DNA of 5,961 nt from Candidatus Fibrimonadales bacterium (GTDB lineage Bacteria; Fibrobacterota; Fibrobacteria; Fibrobacterales; Fibrobacteraceae). The position numbers were made by a program, and so were the translations under genes. This document shows, one piece after another, positions 1 to 5,858 of this stretch (within the stretch, counting starts at the first letter, position 1; every line of letters begins with the position of its first letter). The DNA lies in NCBI GenBank assembly GCA_009788135.1, contig WQSA01000066.1:1-5961 (forward strand). Direction: 5' to 3'. The notes below the pieces were generated by a model. The model was not told the DNA's origin. It ran no database searches and saw nothing but the letters and a program-made list of their open reading frames with translations.

Positions 1-240
1 CCTCTTATTAAAATCGCCACGCCTCACATTGCAGGTCACAGCGCAGAAGCGAAAATAAACGCTGCGAATATGCTCATAAAAGCCGTCGGAATTTTTTTCA
101 AAATTCATATAGAAGAATTAAAAATAGAGAATACGACTAACAATGGCCTGTACAATATTCATAAAGATGATGCTGATTTCAGAAAGGAACCAAAAAAATT
201 CACGGAAATCAGAAACGGATATCGCAGAGTGTATGGCTAA
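1..240 (+). CDS. pdxB: Erythronate-4-phosphate dehydrogenase, C-terminal part (5' end outside window)
   Basis: The frame is open from base 1 to the TAA at 238-240, giving the last 79 residues of a protein. Near its start it reads TPHIAGHSAEAK, the conserved end of the catalytic/NAD-binding domain of D-isomer 2-hydroxyacid dehydrogenases; its His (visible residue 9) is the expected general acid/base. The form H-I-A-G-H/Y-S-x-E/D-x-K is typical of PdxB. About 45 residues later comes a tail with DDADFRKEP and FTEIRNGYRR, resembling the PdxB C-terminal dimerisation segment (pattern DD-x-x-LR-x-x-P-x-x-FE-x-x-R-x-x-Y-x-x-RRE). PdxB oxidises 4-phospho-D-erythronate in the cytoplasm, the second step of the DXP-dependent pyridoxal phosphate pathway. 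The linker before the tail is short. Another 2-hydroxyacid dehydrogenase is possible, since the N-terminal half is not visible. Its stop overlaps that of the convergent lipoprotein gene. Confidence 0.75.
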   Translation, partial: PLIKIATPHIAGHSAEAKINAANMLIKAVGIFFKIHIEELKIENTTNNGLYNIHKDDADFRKEPKKFTEIRNGYRRVYG

Positions 241-629
241 TACTGCTCCTCAACAAACTTAAAAATTTCTGGCTCATAATAACTATGTCCCTTCAAAGTC
301 AACATTTTTGTCTTTGGATACGAACCTGTCTCCCAATATACATAAGACACTGTTTGCCATTCGCCGCTGACTTTTATATATATAAATGACGTATCGGCAT
401 AAGCCTCCAACTCCACTCCTCTCGGAAAACCAGAAAAATGATAAACCGTACCTGTTATGGATATATTATTGTAGTCAATCTTTATTGTAGCATCCTCCCA
501 CGACTCGCCATTTGCTTTTTCCCAAACGCCTTGGAGCCTCCAGTTAAAACTTTTATAATCGGAATTGCCTTCGTAAGAACCGCAAGAACCGAGCAAAAGC
601 AAGCTTAAAAGAAGTAAGAAATATTTCAT
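237..629 (-). CDS. Small lipoprotein, probably a compact beta-rich (lipocalin-like) fold
   Basis: A 130-residue protein. Lys2 is followed by a leucine-rich hydrophobic stretch (residues 4-13) and the lipobox L13-G14-S15-C16, so a lipidated mature protein starting at Cys16 is expected. Gly and Ser at +2/+3 do not suggest inner-membrane retention, so outer-membrane placement is plausible. The mature part has few charges and alternates hydrophobic and polar residues. It carries a W30-x-L-x-G-x-W36 motif like the first strand of small lipocalin-like domains, then strand-like segments near 47-63, 72-86 and 91-100. I do not recognise a named family; it recalls small lipoproteins of Fibrobacterota, from memory only. 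ATG 629 is chosen because a stop codon lies 8 codons upstream in frame and the signal peptide begins there. No Shine-Dalgarno lies at a useful distance. It is divergent from the DUF3450 gene and convergent with pdxB. Function unknown. Confidence 0.85.
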   Translation of the reverse strand: MKYFLLLLSLLLLGSCGSYEGNSDYKSFNWRLQGVWEKANGESWEDATIKIDYNNISITGTVYHFSGFPRGVELEAYADTSFIYIKVSGEWQTVSYVYWETGSYPKTKMLTLKGHSYYEPEIFKFVEEQY

Positions 630-663
630 AATGCAAAATATAGAAATTTTCTATATTCCTCCC
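630..663. promoter_or_regulatory. Divergent intergenic region with two opposed TATATT elements
   Basis: Only 34 bp separate the lipoprotein start (629, -) from the preferred DUF3450 start (664, +). On the + strand a TATATT hexamer at 652-657 lies 6 nt before ATG 664. On the - strand a TATATT at 642-637 lies 7 nt before ATG 629. If these are -10 elements, transcription would begin at or within a base or two of each ATG, giving leaderless or near-leaderless mRNAs. This fits the lack of Shine-Dalgarno sites for either gene. No good -35 hexamer is visible for either direction, so the promoter call is an inference from spacing and symmetry. Each -35 region would have to lie near or inside the opposite gene's start, so the two promoters probably compete. 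Confidence 0.45.
637..657. repeat. Exact inverted repeat, 10-bp arms, 1-base centre
   Basis: The left arm AATATAGAAA (637-646) is exactly complementary to the right arm TTTCTATATT (648-657), with one T at 647 between them. Arms this close could bind a homodimeric regulator, or could simply be two promoter -10 regions facing each other. As RNA it would be a weak, AT-rich hairpin without a usable loop, so a DNA-level role is more likely than a terminator. Confidence 0.85.
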
Positions 664-1416
664 ATGCGCCAAGCCCTATTGCTTATTTTTGCCGCCATGC
701 CTCTTTTTGCGCAAGAGAGCGTTGCGGAAATTCAGCGTAATATTAAAAATGTAAAAGCAGAAACGGAAAGGGAAAAAAACTTAACGGAAGCAGAAGCTAA
801 AAGGCATGCCGCTTATGTGGAAAATTCAAAGCAAAAAACCGCTATTTTTGAGGAACAGGCAAAAGAATTGGCAGGGCAAATAGATTCGCTCAAGGCAGAA
901 ATAGAAAAACTGAAGGGCGCAAGGCAAAAGGCTCTGGGAACGGCTCGCTACTTTGAAAGTCGCAAAACTAAATACATAGAGGACTTGACGCTTGCAATAG
1001 ATTCGCTGGCTATATTTGCCGAGCAGGGATTTCCGCATAAGAATAAAGAAGCGGCAGAGACTTTTCGAGAAATTTCCTCGCAACTGAAAAAATCCGTGAT
1101 AAGCCCGGAAGCCGCATTTGGCAGGGCTTGGGAAACCATGTTGGAGCGAGTTCGCCTTGGCTATACCGCAGAAACATGGAATGGAAATTTAGAAACAGAT
1201 GGCAAAACCATCGCGGGGAAATTCTTTCGCTATGGTACCGTTGCCTGCATTTTCGTAAGCCAAAACGGAGAAACTGTTCTGTGGCTGAACTCCCCAACCG
1301 GCAAATGGGAAAGCGCAGGCGAAAACCTGATGCTCCGTACAACCCTAAAAGAAACAATGCGCGTTGCAGACGGCAAAACCGCACCAAAACTATCGCTAAT
1401 CCCAATTCCCCGCTAA
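664..1416 (+). CDS. DUF3450 family exported coiled-coil protein
   Basis: From ATG 664 the product has 250 residues. Residues 1-16 form a signal peptide (Arg2, then a hydrophobic core, ending PLFA before Gln-Glu), so the protein should be periplasmic. Residues about 20-90 are rich in Lys/Glu/Ala/Gln and look like a long coiled coil; about 100-165 are helical. Residues about 171-245 carry the DUF3450 signature: ETWNGNLETDGK, then KFFRYGTVACIFVSQNG, a W-L-N-S segment, GKWESAG (214-220) and K-T-A-P-K-L-x-L-I-P at the end. In gammaproteobacteria DUF3450 genes usually sit beside ExbB/TolQ- and ExbD-type genes and TonB in energy-transducing envelope clusters; none of these is visible here. An in-frame ATG at 631 would add 11 residues ahead of the signal peptide and include the palindrome, so 664 is preferred. 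There is no Shine-Dalgarno at either start. First gene of the + strand cluster, 3 nt before the M15 gene. Confidence 0.85.
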   Translation: MRQALLLIFAAMPLFAQESVAEIQRNIKNVKAETEREKNLTEAEAKRHAAYVENSKQKTAIFEEQAKELAGQIDSLKAEIEKLKGARQKALGTARYFESRKTKYIEDLTLAIDSLAIFAEQGFPHKNKEAAETFREISSQLKKSVISPEAAFGRAWETMLERVRLGYTAETWNGNLETDGKTIAGKFFRYGTVACIFVSQNGETVLWLNSPTGKWESAGENLMLRTTLKETMRVADGKTAPKLSLIPIPR

Positions 1417-1419
1417 AAT

Positions 1420-2031
1420 ATGCTAAAACCCGAAACTACTGCTGCTTTTGAAATTTTCTGCGAAGAAGCCAAAAAACATGGCTTCGCACCTAAAATCGAA
1501 AGCGGTTACCGCAGCTTTGAGCGGCAGCTCTTGATTTGGAACGAAAAAGTCACCGGAAAAAGAAAGGTTCTGGACAAAAACTGCGAACCCGTAAACATAG
1601 CCGAGCTTTCCGAGCAAGAGCTTATGAAAACAATTCTGCTTTGGAGCGCATTGCCCGGCACAAGCCGGCACGAATGGGGAACAGACCTTGATGTTATAGA
1701 TGCCGCCGTTGTTCCAGAAGATTACGAAGCAGAGCTTACCATAGAGGAATCCTATGGAGTGTTCGGAAATTTTCACAAATGGCTGGATAAAAATTCTTTT
1801 GGATTCAGGCGAGTCTTTTTGCCTGGCATTGGGAGAGTGCAGCCTGAACCCTGGCATTTAAGCTATGTACCAGAAGCAAGGAAGATTGAGCAAGCTTTTA
1901 CCGCTGAAAACTTGGCAGAACGCTTGAACAGCAGCGGTATTTTGCTTTTGCCGCAAATTCTGGAGAATTTAGACTGGATTTTGAAAGAGCACGTTTTGTG
2001 TTATTTTGAAAATTTTCTACATTACGATTAA
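1420..2031 (+). CDS. M15 family zinc metallopeptidase, VanY-like D-Ala-D-Ala carboxypeptidase
   Basis: A 203-residue protein with the complete M15B active site. S28-G-Y-R31-S-F-E-R-Q precedes it as the substrate-binding motif. S82-R-H84-E-W-G-T-D-L-D91 gives zinc ligands His84 and Asp91. E143-P-W-H146-L-S-Y gives the catalytic Glu143 and third ligand His146. Family members remove the terminal D-Ala from peptidoglycan stem peptides or precursors. No signal peptide or membrane helix is visible at the N-terminus (MLKPETTAAFEIF), so the enzyme is predicted cytoplasmic unless its start is wrong or it is exported another way. Some gammaproteobacterial VanY-like proteins of this length also lack a signal, as far as I recall. 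No Shine-Dalgarno precedes ATG 1420, 3 nt after the DUF3450 stop, so it is probably translated by coupling. Its TAA overlaps the nuoN ATG by one base. The last ~50 residues lie beyond the catalytic core. The family is certain; the exact substrate is not. Confidence 0.92.
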   Translation: MLKPETTAAFEIFCEEAKKHGFAPKIESGYRSFERQLLIWNEKVTGKRKVLDKNCEPVNIAELSEQELMKTILLWSALPGTSRHEWGTDLDVIDAAVVPEDYEAELTIEESYGVFGNFHKWLDKNSFGFRRVFLPGIGRVQPEPWHLSYVPEARKIEQAFTAENLAERLNSSGILLLPQILENLDWILKEHVLCYFENFLHYD

Positions 2032-3437
2032 TGTCACCGTTTATAATTTTAGACTGCGCATTTATATTGTTGCCTTTTTTGATTTTGGCCCTTGGGCTGT
2101 TTTCGCAAAGAAGCTGCATTGTTTTAGCCAACGTGAGTTCTGCGGCTTTGGCGTTGCTTTATTTAGGGTTTTCAATCTGCGGAATGGAAGACGCTAGTTT
2201 AAACGCAAGTCTGCTGACCTGGCATGTAAACAGTTTTGGCATTTTAATTAGAGAACTCTTGCTGATTTCTTTCTTTTTCGCCTCCGTTTTGAGCAGCGGC
2301 TATAATTTGCGCAGCAGGCCGGAATTTTTGGCGGCAATGCTATTCGTGGCTGTTGGCGGAATGCTTGTGGTTTCGGCTGAGGAGCTTATATCTCTGTTTA
2401 TAGGCTTGGAGCTTGCAACCATGCCTATGTATTTTTTGGTTTCCTGGAGCAAGCTTTCATCTAAAGGTTCGGAAGCCGCTCTTAAGTATGTTTTAATGGG
2501 CTCAATAGCCACTGCGGTTTTGCTGTTCGGCATGAGCTATTTATACGGCTTTGCCGAATCGCTTTCTTACTCGGACATTTCCTATGCCGTGCATAATACC
2601 TCCAGCGTGGATTTGAATCTATTGCTAATAGGAGTGTTTTTTATAGTAGCTGGCGTTGGCTTTAAGCTTACATTATTTCCATTCCACACCTGGGCTCCAG
2701 ATGTTTACGAAGGCGCTCCAACACCAGTTACCGCTTATCTTTCCGTCACCTCAAAAGCGGTTTCGCTGGCGTTTTTGGGAGTTTTGGTATATGGCCCCTT
2801 GGCAGACATGGGCCTTATATTCCAGCTCGTATTTTCCGGACTTGCAATGGCAACCATATTTATAGGCAACTTGGGAGCATTGAAACAGAGCAGGCTGCGC
2901 AGATTTATGGCATATAGCTCCATTGCTCAAGCGGGTTATATTTTAATCGGTTTGTGCGGAGAGGTTCGTCTTGGAGCTTCGTCTTTTGTTTATTATCTGT
3001 TCCTTTACGCTTTTTCAAATTACCTGATGTTCTTTTTAATCGGAATAATAGGCAAAACTCGCGATGAGAGTTTTGATTCTCTTAGAGGGCTTTCAAAAGA
3101 GAGTCCATTGCTTGCGGTTTTGTTTGCAATAGCAGCGTTTAGCTTGGCTGGCATTCCGCCGCTCGCAGGTTTTATAGGCAAGTGGATGGTGTTTGCCAGC
3201 GCAGCTTCTGTGGGCAATTATGCGCTTGTAGGTTTTGCCGCAATAAACAGCGTTATAGCTTTGTATTATTATTTGCAGGTGATAAAAGCAGCATGGGTTA
3301 GCGATGGAGGAGAAGATTTGAGCCCGCTGCGAGTTAGCATGGGGCAAAAGATAGCGATTGCCTTTTTAGGTTTTGCGGTTTTGTTCTTTGGCATTGCGCC
3401 ATGGCTGCATTCATATATTTATTCTCTGGCTTTTTAG
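2031..3437 (+). CDS. nuoN: NADH-quinone oxidoreductase subunit N
   Basis: A 468-residue, highly hydrophobic protein of about 13-14 membrane helices and usual NuoN length. It is one of the three antiporter-like, proton-pumping subunits in the membrane arm of respiratory complex I. Key features are present: Glu127 in FIGLELATMP; Lys212 in the GFKLTLFPFHTWAPDVYEGA stretch; the NuoN-type TPVTAYLSVTSKA with Lys242; RRFMAYSSIAQAGY (290-303); and Lys384 in AGIPPLAGFIGKW. These match the conserved channel Glu and Lys positions of E. coli NuoN. The YEGAPTPVTA signature separates it from NuoL/NuoM, Mrp antiporter and hydrogenase homologues. It starts at the ATG of a TAATG junction with the M15 gene and has no clear Shine-Dalgarno, implying termination-reinitiation. 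Oddly, nuoM, which normally precedes nuoN, is absent: the upstream genes are envelope-related, so the remaining nuo genes must be elsewhere. Confidence 0.96.
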   Translation: MSPFIILDCAFILLPFLILALGLFSQRSCIVLANVSSAALALLYLGFSICGMEDASLNASLLTWHVNSFGILIRELLLISFFFASVLSSGYNLRSRPEFLAAMLFVAVGGMLVVSAEELISLFIGLELATMPMYFLVSWSKLSSKGSEAALKYVLMGSIATAVLLFGMSYLYGFAESLSYSDISYAVHNTSSVDLNLLLIGVFFIVAGVGFKLTLFPFHTWAPDVYEGAPTPVTAYLSVTSKAVSLAFLGVLVYGPLADMGLIFQLVFSGLAMATIFIGNLGALKQSRLRRFMAYSSIAQAGYILIGLCGEVRLGASSFVYYLFLYAFSNYLMFFLIGIIGKTRDESFDSLRGLSKESPLLAVLFAIAAFSLAGIPPLAGFIGKWMVFASAASVGNYALVGFAAINSVIALYYYLQVIKAAWVSDGGEDLSPLRVSMGQKIAIAFLGFAVLFFGIAPWLHSYIYSLAF

Positions 3438-3442
3438 AGAGG
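3436..3442 (+). promoter_or_regulatory. Shine-Dalgarno site supporting a TTG start
   Basis: AGAGAGG lies 4 nt before the TTG at 3447 and begins within the nuoN stop codon (TAG 3435-3437). It is the clearest ribosome binding site in the + strand cluster and decides the non-ATG start of the following gene. Confidence 0.65.
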
Positions 3443-3446
3443 CATT

Positions 3447-4010
3447 TTGAAAGAGCTGTTATTTAGACGTTTTAGTTTGCTGGCAGGGCTTCTTGCCATT
3501 GCGTCTATTTTTGTTCTTTCTTATTTTTATTATCGTTTGCAGGCAAATTCGCCTTTTATCTACGAGCAGATTATAGCAAACATTTCTGAATACAGGGTTT
3601 TGGATTCAAGAATTCAAACAAACTTTGAAACAGCCAAAGATAATTTAAATATCCAGACAGCTCTTGTTTCATCTATAAAAGAGCAGTTTTACGCTTTAAG
3701 TACCAAAGAGATTAAGCTTCCAAATCCAGATGCCATTTACGATATAGAGATGAGCATTACTTTGAGAATGCGCTTGCTTGCATTGTGCTTGAAAACCGAT
3801 TCCTGCAGTATTGAGGAATGGAACAAGGCTCGTGCCAAGGCTTGGGAAGCTTGCGAAACGCTGTTGGTTTCTTTTTACAACTTGCGCTTGGAACAAGAAG
3901 AAATCTGGTCTAAAAACCTGAGAATCTTCTATATGTTATCCGTTATGCTTTTGCTGTCCACGCTGTTCTTTGCTGCGCAAAAAAAGACTATCCCGCTTCC
4001 TTCTGCCTGA
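3447..4010 (+). CDS. Unrecognised membrane protein: two helices around an extracytoplasmic helical domain
   Basis: A 187-residue protein I cannot assign to a family. The start is TTG, supported by AGAGAGG 4 nt upstream and a basic N-terminus (Lys2, Arg7, Arg8) before the first membrane helix (about 9-29). Residues about 31-158 form a mostly helical, charged region with cysteines at 114, 120 and 136; Cys114 and Cys120 sit in CLKTDSC and could form a disulfide in the periplasm. A second helix (about 159-177) leads into a short basic tail. The predicted topology is N-in, domain out, C-in, like the sensory module of chemoreceptors or histidine kinases but with no HAMP or signalling domain. It lies 9 nt after nuoN, so it should be co-transcribed with it, and its last 23 bp overlap the 3' end of flhB on the other strand. 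The frame also contains A-AAA-AAG at 3980-3986. Function unknown. Confidence 0.8.
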   Translation: MKELLFRRFSLLAGLLAIASIFVLSYFYYRLQANSPFIYEQIIANISEYRVLDSRIQTNFETAKDNLNIQTALVSSIKEQFYALSTKEIKLPNPDAIYDIEMSITLRMRLLALCLKTDSCSIEEWNKARAKAWEACETLLVSFYNLRLEQEEIWSKNLRIFYMLSVMLLLSTLFFAAQKKTIPLPSA

Positions 4011-5046
4011 ACACATACGCCAAAACCTCCGCAACGGCGGAGAAGAACTCTGCCGGCAAAGGGTCGCCAACCTCAACTACGTAATACATGGCACGGGCCA
4101 AAGGCTTGTTTTCAACTATGGGAACATTATGCTCAACCGCAAGTTGCTTTATTCGCTCCGCTATTTTATCCTCTCCCTTTGCAACAACCAGCGGAACCTG
4201 GTCTTTGCCTCGCTCATAGCGCAAAGCTATTGCCAAATGAGTCGGGTTGGTTATAACCACAGTTGCGCTCGGAACCTCTTTCATCATAAATTGCTGGTGT
4301 AGTTTATACATCATGCGCTTGCGAGCTGCCACCACCTTCGGATCGCCTTCCGATTGCTTATGTTCGTCTTTAACCTCATTCTTTGTCATTTTCATTTCGT
4401 TGTGAGTCTTTCTCTTTTGGTAAATCAAATCCACTATGCCGAGTATAATCAAAAATATAATGACTTTCAAAAGCAATTCAACTATAATGTCTATCATATA
4501 TGCGCAAAAAACTCCGATTTCCATATCAGCCATATATAAAATATCTTCGTAATGCGATTTTATAACAAAATAGGCAATTATTCCTACAATGGTTATTTTC
4601 GCTACACCTTTTAAAAGTTCCACCCAGGCGTCCTTCCCGAACAATCGCTTGAAACTGGCCAGCGAAAATACATTTGAAAGTTTTGGTTGCAATTTTTCAA
4701 GCGTAAAATGCAAACCAACCTGTGCTAAATTACCCACCAAGCCAAGAAACAAAAAAAGCAAAAGCAAAGGCGCAAGCATTTTTATCAATAAATTCAAAAC
4801 ATAATACGCCAAGCCCGAAAAATTCGCAAGCGTTGGCTGCCAATCGACAAAACCGATAAAGAATTCATGCATAATCGCTTTGCAGCTAGCAGCGAAATCT
4901 CCGCCAAAAAGATAAAGCCCCCACAAAGCCCCGATTAAGGCAATGGCCGAAGATAAATCCATTGAACGCCCAATCTGCCCCTTTTTAATGGCATCAGATT
5001 TTTTCTTTGAGGTAGGCTCCTCTGTTTTGTCTTCATCATCTGCCAT
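3988..5046 (-). CDS. flhB: Flagellar type III export switch protein FlhB
   Basis: A 352-residue inner-membrane protein of typical FlhB length. The N-terminus (DKTEEPTSKKKSDAIKKGQI) is the classic FlhB leader. Four membrane helices follow (about 31-48, 85-112, 145-163, 185-209), then the cytoplasmic linker with MTKNEVKDEHKQSEGDPKV. The autocleavage motif N267-P-T-H270 is intact; cleavage between Asn and Pro allows the switch from rod/hook to filament export substrates. The tail (VVVAKGEDKIAERI-type segment, HNVPIVENKPLARA, EVLAYVF) is flagellar FlhB rather than an injectisome SctU protein. ATG 5046 overlaps the fliR TAA in a TAATG junction, preceded by a G-rich stretch that may aid initiation. 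flhA, often downstream of flhB, is not there: the next gene is the convergent unknown membrane gene, whose end overlaps by 23 bp. A T7 run follows the stop without a hairpin. Confidence 0.97.
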   Translation of the reverse strand: MADDEDKTEEPTSKKKSDAIKKGQIGRSMDLSSAIALIGALWGLYLFGGDFAASCKAIMHEFFIGFVDWQPTLANFSGLAYYVLNLLIKMLAPLLLLFLFLGLVGNLAQVGLHFTLEKLQPKLSNVFSLASFKRLFGKDAWVELLKGVAKITIVGIIAYFVIKSHYEDILYMADMEIGVFCAYMIDIIVELLLKVIIFLIILGIVDLIYQKRKTHNEMKMTKNEVKDEHKQSEGDPKVVAARKRMMYKLHQQFMMKEVPSATVVITNPTHLAIALRYERGKDQVPLVVAKGEDKIAERIKQLAVEHNVPIVENKPLARAMYYVVEVGDPLPAEFFSAVAEVLAYVFRQKEAG

Positions 5047-5858
5047 TAGTGCCCACCCCCAGCCCGCAAGACTGCAAACAAGGCTCTCTGCAACTGCTCA
5101 AAATTCGCATGAAAAAGCTGCACCATAAGAGGCAAAGAATAAATTATAACCAATGTGCCGAAAATAATTTTCATCGGAACGCCCAAAAGCCAAACCTGCA
5201 ATTGCGGCATTACCCTGTTCATAAGACCAAGCGTGACCGTGCACAAAAAAAGCGCACCCAAAACAGGAGCCGCAAACTGAAATGCAACTACAAAAGAACT
5301 CGCCGAAAGCAACATCAGAATAGCCGCAAAACTACGCGTGTCCCAAACAAAATTTCCCATTGGAATGTATTGAAAAGATTCAAAAAGCACTCGTATAAAA
5401 AAGTAATGGCCGCCGCTTGCCAAAAATATTACTACCAAAATCATAGGGAAAAATATTGAATATATATTGCTTTGAAATTCCACGAACGGATTTTGCGTTC
5501 CCTGCATTAAACCTGTATCGCGAGCAACCCACTCGCCCCCCATAATCACAAAATGCAAAAGGAATGACGCTGTGAATCCTATTACCATTCCTACAAAAAT
5601 TTGCTCAATTACAATCATAAAAAAGAATATAGGAGAATTTGCTATGGTAAAACTGATCAAAGGCATTTGCGGAAATACCAGGAATGCGAGCAAAAAAGAT
5701 ATTGCGGCTTTTATAGTTGCAGGCACTGTATTTACAGTAAAAATAGGCAACAAAAAAATTATCATTGAAATTCGCACAAGAGCGAGTATAAAAAGCTCTA
5801 TTTTTTCTATGGCAAGATCGGCAACGGAAGAGGCTAATGAGAGCATCGCGGAGCCCAC
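5046..5858 (-). CDS. fliR: Flagellar type III export gate protein FliR
   Basis: A 270-residue, very hydrophobic protein of about six membrane helices, close to the usual ~260. FliR builds the FliP-FliQ-FliR export gate in the basal-body membrane patch, where FlhB wraps its entrance. Signatures include RISMIIFLLPIF (29-40), the GLMQGTQNPF segment (116-125) and the conserved C-terminal stretch 197-234: AAPVLGALFL, GLMNRVMPQLQVWLLG, then P-M-K-I-I-F-G. It is read as starting at GTG 5858 because TAAGG lies 4 nt upstream; ATG 5846, four codons in, is the alternative and has no good site. It is translationally coupled to flhB by a 1-nt overlap. The gene upstream overlaps its start by 25 bp and is not fliQ, which normally precedes fliR. 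Confidence 0.95.
   Translation of the reverse strand: MGSAMLSLASSVADLAIEKIELFILALVRISMIIFLLPIFTVNTVPATIKAAISFLLAFLVFPQMPLISFTIANSPIFFFMIVIEQIFVGMVIGFTASFLLHFVIMGGEWVARDTGLMQGTQNPFVEFQSNIYSIFFPMILVVIFLASGGHYFFIRVLFESFQYIPMGNFVWDTRSFAAILMLLSASSFVVAFQFAAPVLGALFLCTVTLGLMNRVMPQLQVWLLGVPMKIIFGTLVIIYSLPLMVQLFHANFEQLQRALFAVLRAGGGH

Noticed and set aside
631..663. Upstream ATG 631 as the start of the DUF3450 gene
   Set aside because: It would place 11 non-signal residues (including two prolines) before a normal signal peptide and make the palindrome coding; it lies 2 bp from the divergent gene's start and has no ribosome binding site.
657..663. GGGAGGA on the minus strand (TCCTCCC on +) as a Shine-Dalgarno for the lipoprotein gene
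   Set aside because: It lies about 28 nt before ATG 629, and an in-frame stop separates it from that start; no alternative in-frame start lies at a suitable distance.
1010..1405. Minus-strand open frame of 131 codons inside the DUF3450 gene
   Set aside because: Antisense shadow of a clear coding region; no recognisable motif and no initiation signal.
1423..1857. Minus-strand open frame of 144 codons opposite the M15 peptidase
   Set aside because: The opposite strand holds a complete M15 active site; this product is Phe/Ser/Cys-rich without domain features.
3979..3987. T7 run (minus strand) just after the flhB stop as a rho-independent terminator
   Set aside because: No stem precedes the run in the last codons of flhB, and the run is part of the coding sequence of the convergent gene.
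4027..4042. GC-rich hairpin CTCCGC-AACG-GCGGAG as a terminator for the + strand cluster
   Set aside because: No U-tract follows on either strand within useful distance, and the bases encode the conserved AVAEVLAY end of FlhB, which explains them.
3970..4302. Plus-strand open frame of 110 codons opposite the flhB 3' end
   Set aside because: It begins at a TTG inside the unknown membrane gene and covers the conserved FlhB C-terminal domain in antisense; no coding features of its own.
3988..5858. fliR-flhB as injectisome (non-flagellar type III secretion) homologues
   Set aside because: The FlhB N-terminal leader, the linker and the sequence after NPTH are of flagellar type, and no injectisome genes are visible.
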